DNA of 64,000 nt, taken from Tetragonia tetragonoides (taxonomy: Eukaryota; Streptophyta; Magnoliopsida; Caryophyllales; Aizoaceae). Below are positions 23,105-31,670 of the stretch, one piece after another. The DNA lies in assembly GCA_038025085.1 (NCBI GenBank), contig CM076146.1, positions 19,539,001 to 19,603,000 of the forward strand, written 5' to 3'. A program made the translations under genes and the position numbers. How positions within the stretch are numbered: the first letter of the stretch is position 1; every line of letters starts with the position of its first letter. The notes beneath the pieces were generated by a model. That model made no database searches and was not told the DNA's origin. It was given only the letters and a program-made list of their open reading frames with translations.

Positions 23105-23365
23105 ATTACAAATTTTTGGGGTCAGTTCCTCTGCGAAATTACAAATTTTTGGGGTCAGTCCCTCTGCGATATTACAAATTTTTGGGGTCAGCCCCTCTGC
23201 GATATTACAAATTTTTAGGGTCAGTCCCTCAGCGAGGTTACAAATTTTTGGGGTCAGCCCCTCTGCGAGGTTACAAATTTTTGGGGTCAGTCCCTCTGCG
23301 ATATTGCAAATTTTTGGGGTCAGTCCCTCTACGAGGTTACAAATTTTTGGGCCAGTCAATGACCG
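23105..23365 (+). repeat. 33-bp tandem repeat near the 3' end of A2 (eight units)
   Basis: Eight units starting TTACAAATTTTTGGGGTCAG at 23105, 23138, 23171, 23204, 23237, 23270, 23303 and 23336. The unit is 33 bp, a multiple of three, so frames stay open on both strands. Hypervariable tandem repeats upstream of the 3' LTR are known in Tat/Ogre elements as a source of satellites. A1 has expanded a different unit in the same place. Confidence 0.92.
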
Positions 23366-23845
23366 CTTAAGCTATTGCGGTTAAACTGTCCCTTCTACGA
23401 GATTACTTATTTTTGTGACAGTCAATGATTGCTTAAACTGTTGCAGTTATACTGTCCATTATTTTTAATCGCGCTTATCTTATTGACTTTTTCGTTTCTT
23501 ATAACAGGGACGGGATCTCGACATCCGTCGAGCGGTGTTTAGTCACTGTTTGTCGAAACACTTCGCGTTGATCATTCTCAAAGTATAACTAACTTTTTCA
23601 TTCACTCTGAATAAAGGTCCCCAGTAGACGTTTAGACCATCTACGAGCGGTGTTCTATCCTGCTACCATAACCATTATTTTCTCTTGTGTTCACAGAGAT
23701 GAAATCTTAGCGCACTACGAGCGTGTCCCAACTCAGGTTTGTCTTCATATGCATGCATATTGTACACTCTCACACACCATGTGCACATCATCATCCTGCA
23801 TGTCGCCTTCGGAGTACTTTGATCTTTCCTTTTACTCAAGCTCGA
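23366..23845 (+). other. 3' untranslated region of A2
   Basis: Two longer degenerate repeats (GTCAATGAYYGCTTAARCT type, 23353-23460) and a block GACGGGATCTCGACATCCG (about 23510) that is repeated in A1. No gene supported. Confidence 0.6.
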
Positions 23846-23859
23846 TCAAAGTGGGGGCT
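23846..23859 (+). other. Polypurine tract of element A2
   Basis: TCAAAGTGGGGGCT-type tract directly before the 3' LTR start at 23862. Confidence 0.82.
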
Positions 23860-23861
23860 TC

Positions 23862-25141
23862 TGTAGACGCCAAAAAAGTGTCTTTAGATTTCTCCGCAAA
23901 AGCCCGATGATGAAAGGAGTAATTTCTAAACTTAAACTGCTATTTTTGCTTTAATAGTTAAGATAAGGTCTCAGGTTTTTCCTCCAAGCACTCCTTCATT
24001 CCATTCCATTCAGAAGCCCCGTTCAAGAGCTTTCCAACAACACTTCTCACGCCTTTTTCCTACTCCCGGTCGCCAAGTTGCGATTTAGGGGTAGAACCGT
24101 CTTTTACCGTCCAAGGGTAAAACGGTCTTTTCATATTTTTCGGAATACAAAAATTCCTCCGGAAAATAAATAAGACTGGATGTTATCATTATGACGACAT
24201 CCACTGGCTGCTGAGAGCCGTCAGCGGCCCTGACTAGTTTCCCAGGGCCGCTAGCGGCGCTGGCCCTGTTTTGGGCCCGTCTCGTTTTTCAGCTCAATTT
24301 CTGTCGTCCAACCCTACTTTCCCACGCCTATATAAACAAACCTTCGCCCTCAGTTCAAAACACACAGTCTACAGTTGGCAACCTCTATTCTCGGGAGTAT
24401 TGACACTGAGCTTCCCCCACTTTCTTCCAAACTTGAGATCTTGTTTTATTATTCTAGTCAAATATAGCCTACAGTTCAGGTACAAACTCCTGAGGGCTCA
24501 AATTAAATTGATTGCCTAATTGTTTATTTTCTAGTAGTCATAATGTAGATCTCATGCTAGAATAGCATCTTTTATTGCTTACTAAATATTGTCTTTTCAA
24601 GCATGTCTAGTCGTTGTAATGCTCAACTTGTCAATCGAATGCATGTCTAAATAAGGGTTAAAATAAATGTTGTGATGCTTGTAGTGAGCCAATTAATAGT
24701 CTAACTCTAGGTTGTTAATCCGATTTTTGTGGGAATCATGTCTTTAAATTATTAAACAAACTGGAGTTAGTGCAGGCCGTCATAAACGGGCGAGTTGGGT
24801 GTCTAACACCTTCCCACCTCGTACCTTCATCCCCAAACCCTTTATTCTCGGGTACTCATTTGTTCTATATGAGCGGGAGACTTTCTAAAAACATGATCAG
24901 TTCACTTTTCGTGCTATTGGGTTGTCCCTTCGGTTTGTCCCTTCGATAAAACGCCAAAAGCAGATTTGTGACCTCTTTCATGGTTTTTATTCAATTCAAG
25001 TTTTTTCAAAAGCTTTTTTAACTCGATGGTCCCTTGAACTTATCTAAACCCCTAACTTACAAATTTTCTATAAGGACGCACTCCGTGGAAACCAATACAC
25101 TTCGTAAGAAAAGGATTGGACGAAAGTCCCGGGTCCTTACA
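23862..25141 (+). repeat. 3' LTR of element A2
   Basis: 1,280 bp, TGTAGACGCC to GGGTCCTTACA. Exact palindrome GCCGCTAGCGGC at 24247-24258, TATA (CCTATATAAAC) near 24328. Confidence 0.93.
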
Positions 25142-25146
25142 CAAAA

Positions 25147-26377
25147 TTCCGGCCAAATTCTCTATGCCTTAAGTACCCACCTTCACTGGAGTCGACAATC
25201 CTCAGGATAACCTGAAATCCTTCACTACCGCCAAGGTTCTAAGGGGAATCAACAAGAAACTCTATGCCCATTTGTTTCTCCAGACCCTTGATACGCATGC
25301 TCGATGGTGGTTCTACACCCTGGATCTGGAAAGCTACCCAACCTGGTCCGATTTTACCACGGTCTTCCTTGCTCGATACAAGGACAACGCTACGCTCCCC
25401 ATCACCTTGAGAGAACTTGAAATCACCACTCAAGAGAAGAACGAGGGATTCACTAAATTCCTCCGTCGATGGAAATCCAAGATAGCTGAAATGGTTAAAA
25501 GACCCTCCGAAACTGAGCAGATTAGGCATTTCATTAACAACCTGCAACCAGCCTATAAGAACCATCTTCAATATCAGGCCATTGACTCATACCATCTTCA
25601 ATTGGCATCCTCATTGAAGATGATCTCAACAAAAACAAAAACCAAGTCACCCCTAAGCCTTTCACTTATGGGAGAGACAAGAGGACAACTGCTGGAGCCT
25701 CTTCTGGTGCTCAGGTTAATGAGGTAGCTGCTGTGAATACCTTTGCTGAAAGAAAGCCACCAAGGGAATTTACCCCTCTCGGTATGACCTTCTGACATGC
25801 TCTTGAAAGAATGATCAAGAAAAATCTGCTGCAGCCTATCGGACCTACCCCCGAACCATCTGTTAGGGCCCGCAACTGGAAAGAGAGCGAATATTGCAAG
25901 TACCATCAAGGAAAAGGGCATGACACTGACAACTGTTGGTCTCTTAAACATGCTATACAAGATAGAATTGAAAACGGTACCATACCCTTACCAAAACCTG
26001 GTCAAGCACCCAGCAACTCGAACAACCCTTTAGGAGCAATCATGCATATTAGTATTGAAGATGTCTTGGGACTCCAGATTGCCGGAATATGGGACAGTGA
26101 CGAGGAAGACGTATGGGAGGTCCAAGCCAGATCTCCCGTGGATGTGGCCCATTTGACACATTCCGGTCGTCACTATAGACCACCAAACATCTATAGTGAA
26201 AGAGTTCAACCTCAAACCGAAGAAGAAGCTCAAGAAATTCCGACCAAAGACAAAGAATCTCCCATCACAGGACAGCTCAAAAGAATCAAGGCAGATATTT
26301 CCATTTGGCAGCTCTTAGCCTCGTCCTACGAACACCAACAAGCCATTCTGGAAGCCTTGTCCAAAGTCTCACTATGA
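25147..26377 (+). pseudogene. gag: gag of element A1, 3' part
   Basis: Continuation of the A1 gag after A2. It shows the gag core (ESYPTWSDFTTVFLARYKD), a frame change near 25600, then the zinc knuckle C-K-Y-H...G-H...C (25895-25936). The gag-pro spacer follows with RSPVDVAHLTHSGRHYRPP and ISIWQLLASSYEHQQ. TGA at 26375-26377 separates this frame from the protease, which continues in the same frame seven bases later. Whether that stop is a lesion or a suppressible stop is unknown, because A2 is frameshifted at the same place. Confidence 0.85.
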
Positions 26378-26383
26378 CAAGAT

Positions 26384-27034
26384 ATGAGGCCCAACGAGCT
26401 GGTCGGTTTCTTAGTAGGGCATAAACCTCAACCAACTATCACCTTCTCAGACAGCGAGCTACCTCCCAAAGGATCCTCACACAATAATGCTCTATACTTG
26501 ACTTTATTTGCAATAGGCAAATATGTGCCTATGACCCTAGTGGACAATGGATCTACCGTAAATGTATGCCCATTGAGAACTGCAGCAAAATTGGGCATTG
26601 ATATCAAGAATTTGGCTCACTCAGCACAAGGCCTACGTGCTTATGACAACTCTAGTCGAAAGGTTCTTGGAACCATAACCATGAACATCACCTCTGGAGC
26701 TATAGAGAAAATGGTCCAGTTTTACGTCATGGATATCCCAGCCACTTTCAACTTGTTATTGGGGCGACCTTGGCTCCATGGTTTAAATGCTGTAGCCTCT
26801 ACCCTCCATCAAAAAGTCAAGATGATGCTAGAAGGAGAAATTGTGGAAATCGAAGCAAATCCTGTCAAAACCACCATCGATAAGGCTCCTGTCTTAAAGA
26901 TAGAACATGATAGTAAAGACATTTACCTTTGGGGATTCTCTCCAGAAGAAGTGGCCCTCATAGAAGACGACACCAAGTCTTACACCCCCGCTGGTTTTGA
27001 AGAATTTGAAACGTACCCTCCTGAAGAAATATGA
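26384..27034 (+). pseudogene. pro: Protease of element A1 (domain intact)
   Basis: A 216-codon open frame beginning MRPNELVGFLVG. Retropepsin active site D-N-G-S at 26543-26554 within LVDNGSTVNVCP, and the flap/C-terminal LLLGRPWLHG near residue 125. An acidic tail ends at TGA 27032-27034. It would mature Gag and Pol in the virus-like particle. The domain itself shows no lesion, but its neighbours are broken, so the element as a whole is called a pseudogene. Confidence 0.85.
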
Positions 27035-27118
27035 GAACCTGATGAGTTCGAAGAAATAAAAGAAACTATGGAAGGGATCTCCATCTATGTGGCACACCAC
27101 CACAATGCAATTTAGCAG

Positions 27119-27698
27119 ATGCAGGAGAAAATTGCTTCACTAGAACGACCCACAGAGTGTATCTTTGTTTTGGCGAAGGGAGAAGCTCATTTCCAACAGG
27201 ACGAGATGTTTAGCCAGATGGTCAAGTACGGGTACGATCATCCGAGAAGACCCACGTCTCAAACTCTTCTGAGGGACGAGAATCCCTATCTTCGGTGCAA
27301 ATATTGTGAAGCCAATGGGCATCATACCAACCAGTGCAAGCCCCTAAAGAGGGTAATCACCTCCTTCATTGATCAGGGAACCATGTGGTCTCCCAATACC
27401 TGGGCCATTAAAAGGGTAGCGTCTCTTCGACCAGAAACAGTACACTCCACTGAACGCCCCCTTTGGGAACGTTATGAATGTCCTCATGTGGAGTGGAGAC
27501 CTTAAGCCCATGATTCCGAATGACAACCTCCAGGAGATAAAAAGGGATAAAGATTTATATTGCCGCTATCATCGATTCTTCGACCACTACACGGACGACT
27601 GCGTCCGCCTGAAGGACGACATGCAGGAAATCATAGATCGCGCAGAGATTCCGCCTCCTCAGAAAGTAGAGGACGATACCAATGAAGCCTTGAATTAG
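27119..27698 (+). pseudogene. Two extra zinc-knuckle segments after the A1 protease
   Basis: Two overlapping open frames (27119-27505 and 27474-27698). The first has a canonical CCHC knuckle C-K-Y-C-E-A-N-G-H-H-T-N-Q-C (about 27299-27340). The second has C-R-Y-H...H...D-D-C followed by LKDDMQEII (about 27565-27630), resembling a Gag nucleocapsid knuckle. A frame change joins them. They lie where RT would be expected, and A2 has deleted nearly all of this segment. Possible origins are a duplicated or captured nucleocapsid module that helps RNA packaging; function is inferred only from the motif. Confidence 0.65.
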
Positions 27699-28070
27699 TT
27701 GGCTACCCGCAGGAGCTAGAGAAATTGAGTCTGAGTCCCTAAGTTTTGTCGAGTTAGGACCCTAGCTAAATCTTTAGGTTGGGTCTAGAACAGGGGGGTG
27801 TTCCCCTTTTACTTTTCTTTCTAAGTCTAGTTTTTTTTTTGACGGGAATTAGAGACCCTCTTCTCTAAAGTCATGTGTGCTTGTCTCTTTTTGCAAATCA
27901 ATAAAATTTCCTCTTACTCATTTCTTTCCTTGTTTAGCTATTGATAAATCCAATCAACACAAAGTTGCACAAATCATTAACGAACCAATTTAAGCAATGT
28001 AAGTATACTTCGCAAAGTAAGAATTCAAATCATCTCTTTTTACTGGAATTTAAGTAACTGAACTTCCTCA
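27699..28070 (+). other. Non-coding linker of A1 before integrase
   Basis: Co-linear with 17465-17830 in A2: T-rich tract, CAATAAAATTTCC signal near 27900, GTAAG at about 28000. No reverse transcriptase or RNase H motif in any frame. Confidence 0.6.
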
Positions 28071-29378
28071 ATGATGCCTGTTTGCATACAAAGAAGAAGC
28101 GAGCCAGCCTTTTGCAACAACCTCGACATAGAAATGATCCTGGCTCCAATCGAAGAAGATCCTTGGTACCAAGACGTCTTTAACTACATCACCAAAGGGA
28201 TATACCCTCAGGATGCACCACTAAGAGCTCAAGGGGCAATCCGTCTCTTAGCGGCACAATACATAGAATACAAGGGTGTTCTGTACAAGAAATCCAACAA
28301 CGGGGTCAACCTCAGATGCGTGAACTCCGAAGAAGTCGCAGAGATTATGGACGAGGTGCACAATGGTGTGTGCGGACCACACATGAATGGTCGAATGCTC
28401 TCTAGAATGTTCTTACGACCGGGATACTACTGGACCACTATGTAAAGGGATTGCTACGACTACGTCAAGAACTGCAAGAAGTGTCAGATATATGCCAATC
28501 TGCAGCATATGTTACCCTCAATGCTCTACAACTTCACATCCCCTTGGCCATTTTCCGCATGGGGAACAAAAATCATTGGTAAAATCACCCCGAAAGGCTC
28601 AGGAGGACATGAGTACATCCTAGTAGCCATAGACTATTTTACCAAATGGGTCGAAGCCCAATCCTATGCCATCCTCACCTCCAAACAAGTGTCCAAATTG
28701 ATAAGGAATAACATCATTTGCCGATACGCCATTCCGCATAAAATTATCGGTGACCATGGATCCCATTTCAAAGCCAAAACAACCACAAATCATCCCCTTA
28801 TCGTCCCAAAACCAATGGAGCAGCAGAAGCCGGCAACAAAAACCTCAAGTTTATTATTGAAAAGATGATAGAAAACTACAAAGATTGGCCCATAAAACTC
28901 CCATTTGCCCTTTTGGGATATAGGACATCCATAAGATCCTCTACGGGAGCAACACCTTATTCCCTAGTCTATGGAATGGAAGCGGTTCTACCCATAGAAC
29001 TCCAACTACCCTCCATGCGCATAGCCTTAAAGGGTGAAATTTTCTGAAACTCAATAGCTACAAGCCCGCTACGAAGAACTCATGTTCACGGATGAAAGAC
29101 ACCTACGGGCCCTAGACCATTCTCACATGTACCAGCAGTGCATGGCGAGAGCATTCAACAAAAAGGTCCGACCTCGGAACTTAAAGGAAGGGAATTTAGT
29201 TTGGAAAGAATTACGTGCCCCAGTTACCGACCCCAGAGGCAAATTTCGACCAAACTGGTCCGGTCCGTTCATCATCAAAGAAATTCTATCAGGAGGCGCG
29301 GTCAGACTCACGGACATTGACGGCATCGAGTTTAGTCAACTCACCAATATGGACCAGCTTAAGAAGTGCTACGTCTAA
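28071..29378 (+). pseudogene. int: Integrase of element A1, broken
   Basis: Same architecture as the A2 integrase: N-terminal zinc-binding region, core, and GPF-type C-terminus ending at TAA 29376-29378. Lesions differ from A2. TAA at 28443-28445 replaces a Glu codon after YYWTTM. The first catalytic Asp codon is AAA (28569-28571, Lys; A2 reads GIDIIG). A deletion of about 34 bp near 28780 removes core sequence and shifts frame. Another frame change lies near 29045. The C-terminal frame 29082-29378 is open and keeps the Trp that A2 has lost. The protein cannot be catalytically active as it stands. Confidence 0.9.
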
Positions 29379-29424
29379 ACAAAAAAAAAAATTAATAAAA
29401 AAATAAGACGTGCACAAATTGAAC

Positions 29425-29460
29425 GAACTACGCTGGCCTGATTCCACACTGGATACGTAG
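29425..29460 (+). promoter_or_regulatory. Conserved post-integrase motif (A1 copy)
   Basis: CGAACTACGCTGGCCTGATT followed by ACTGGATACGTAG, 47 bp after the integrase stop. Matches 19218 and 6917. Confidence 0.6.
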
Positions 29461-29669
29461 GTAACCCTTTTAAGGGGCCCGGCCAAAATCAATCCAAAAT
29501 TCCATTCAAAAAGGGATAATCTTTATTCAAACTGAACAAATAAGCTTACATTGGCAAAATTAACTTACTAAGATTACAAAAAAAAGAGGTGCAACTACGA
29601 GGGTTTAAGCTATACAAACTCTTATTACTTTTTTTTTTAAAACTAGACTTGCTTTCTAAGAAAAATACT

Positions 29670-31017
29670 TTAATCCTTCTTCCCTTTAGAAGGCTTCGTC
29701 AAAGAGTTTTTCTTTGTAGGACCCTGGCCTGAGGACGACTTATGATCGCTTCCTTGAGTTGGGGGCTTGACTCTTTTCAGTACATGATAGCCTCCCACCT
29801 GAGGCCCTTCCTTTATTTTCTTACTTCTTGTTCTTGAGTCATACTTAGGCTTTAGTTGGTCCCACTCCTCATGACGAAGGGCTCGTCTAGTTTCTCCATC
29901 ACTGCAGGAAAGCCAGTTCAGGTAGGTCTCAGAAACTTGAGTTGGGGCAATCATCCAAGGTACAGTCCAGCGGTCCCGGCTATGCCAATACTTTCTCCCA
30001 ATCCGCAACAAACTCAGTGGTCAAAGCTACGATAGTTGGTCTCGTAGTCTCCTGGCGAGGGATAACCTACTTCAACCCATATTGCCTCATGACCCTAGAG
30101 GGGAAGAAGAAAGTAGTCATGTACAGACCCAGTATGGTAGTGTGAGGAACCAAATTGTAACAAGCCACTAAGGAAGTCAAGCTCCACCAGGACACATGCA
30201 AACGGATAACAGGTCCTGCACGGAAAAAGGCATCCCATTCAGCAAAGGACTTTTCAGAATATAGCCTCTTCCTAACCAAGAAGCTAACCGCAGTATAAGT
30301 TTTCTTCACCCAGGCTCGAGGGACACGAGCTATCATATTCTGTGGTGACTCTATTAGCCTCAGATGCTTACATAACCAAATTTGAAGCAGCAGGGGGTTG
30401 CCAGAAAAAGCTTCGTGAGGAGAGATTTTTAAACTGTCAAGCCCAATAATAGTTTCCCCTACAAGCAGATGCAAAGGAGAATGCCCTCCAACCATTTGGT
30501 TAACTACTCGCAGCAAGGAGGCTCTACCCAAGTTAGGCGATTCTGCATTAGCAAATAATAGGCGGTTTAACAGGCAAAGTGCAAAAGCCTGTCGGCGACA
30601 ACGCCTGAATATTGCATCCTTTTCAGAAGAAATAGCAAATTTTTCACAGAGTTGAACCAAGTCCACGTCGACACCAACAACCATGGTTTTGAATTCTGCA
30701 GATGACAAGCCCAAGGATTTCATGTACTGATCCCTAAAACCATCTCTCAAATAAGGCACAGCTGGGGGAAGAACATCAAGCATATTAGTGATCGCAGCAA
30801 ATTCTTCAACTAAAGGGCATAATTCAGAATTACCAAAGCGAAAGACATGCGAGTCGGGGTCCCAAAAAATCAAAGCAGATCGAAGAAGGGGCCATAATAT
30901 TTTGGTTGGTCTCAAAGTCAGCAAGGTAGAGACATGGAACGGAGCCAGTTCAAGTTTTTCTTCTATGGTCAGATTTATGCACCAAGCATCAAACAGGTTT
31001 TGAAAGGATTTCACCAT
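29670..31017 (-). pseudogene. Antisense gene 1 of A1: DUF7745/plant-mobile-domain-like, broken
   Basis: From ATG 31017 (MVKSFQNLFDAWC) one frame is open to 30067. It encodes the LTLRPTKILWPLLRS and FWDPDSHVFRFGNSELCPLVEEF stretches typical of plant-mobile-domain or DUF7745 proteins, then RKRLYSEKSFAEWDAFF and TTFFFPSRVMRQYGLK. A TAG at 30067-30069 replaces the Gln codon found in A2, and a one-base insertion near 30015 shifts frame. The remainder (30011 to 29670) ends in a basic, Lys-rich tail and TAA 29670-29672. It appears intronless. An upstream Met at 31074 lies within about 20 bp of the TATA box. A1 and A2 carry different lesions, so a shared ancestor may have been intact. Confidence 0.8.
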
Positions 31018-31088
31018 GGTAGAAGATTTGGGAAATTTGAGAGAGCTAAAAGTCTGAAAGTGATACAACATCAAGCATCCCGTAAGTC

Positions 31089-31098
31089 CTATTTATAG
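31089..31098 (-). promoter_or_regulatory. TATA box for antisense gene 1 (A1)
   Basis: CTATAAATAG on the minus strand, about 72 bp above ATG 31017. Conserved with A2 (20873-20882). Confidence 0.6.
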
Positions 31099-31150
31099 GC
31101 AAAAGCACCGGCCAAAAGAAGTCAGAAACCACGAAAAAGCCCAAACCAGA

Positions 31151-31236
31151 GCCGTCAGCGGCTCTGGTCAAGGCCGCTAGCGGCCTTAGCCCGCAGTACA
31201 GCGCCACTAGCGGCCCAGCCCAGTGCCGCTAGCGGC
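31151..31236. promoter_or_regulatory. Cluster of four GCCGCTAGCGGC-type palindromes upstream of antisense gene 1 (A1)
   Basis: Exact copies at 31173-31184 and 31225-31236. Variants GCCGTCAGCGGC at 31151-31162 and GCCACTAGCGGC at 31203-31214. The 31173 copy is 75 bp from the antisense TATA box, almost the same spacing as in A2. Confidence 0.6.
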
Positions 31237-31670
31237 CCTGACCCTGTACCAGTCCGCTTTTTCCCCTCGCTCCAGCCCACCCACTTGGTCCAGTCAGCTC
31301 GATTTAAGCCTAGTTTGATACACACGGCTGAGTTACTAAGCCCGAGACTGTCTTAGTTTTTCCATTTTATTTTTTTTATTATTTTCATTTTTTTAGGGGG
31401 TATAATATGTGTAGTTTTTGCTTTTTCTTGCAAATTTTTACCTTTTTCTTTATTTTATTCCCTCAATTGTGGCTTTTTCCTACTGCATAACACATTGCAT
31501 ATTTAGAGATAAGACGGACATAGTCGAGTCATCATATCATACATATCATAAATAAATGCATAAAAACAGGAGTTCCAAATCTCGAGGTCAATATCTACAA
31601 AGAGATCCAACACCTATCAACCAGAGTCGTCGTCGCCGTTGCTGTCAGCCTCATCATCAACGGACGGCCC

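Larger units (their letters stand above)
12567..25141 (+). mobile_element. Element A2: second A-family retrotransposon nested in the gag of A1 (12.6 kb)
   Basis: LTRs lie at 12567-13869 and 23862-25141. The TSD is CAAAC (12562-12566) and CAAAA (25142-25146), one mismatch. Gene order is the same as A1, with a deletion of about 0.48 kb after protease (near 17462) and about 1.7 kb in the antisense region (near 22800). By eye, the first ~235 aligned LTR bases differ at about 15 positions, so A2 is itself not recent. It must be younger than A1, because it interrupts A1. Confidence 0.92.

Noticed and set aside
22699..23370. A 223-codon plus-strand frame with Tyr-Lys-Phe-Leu-Gly-Ser repeats, and its minus-strand counterpart
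   Set aside because: It crosses a deletion scar and a 33-bp tandem repeat. A1 has no equivalent frame.
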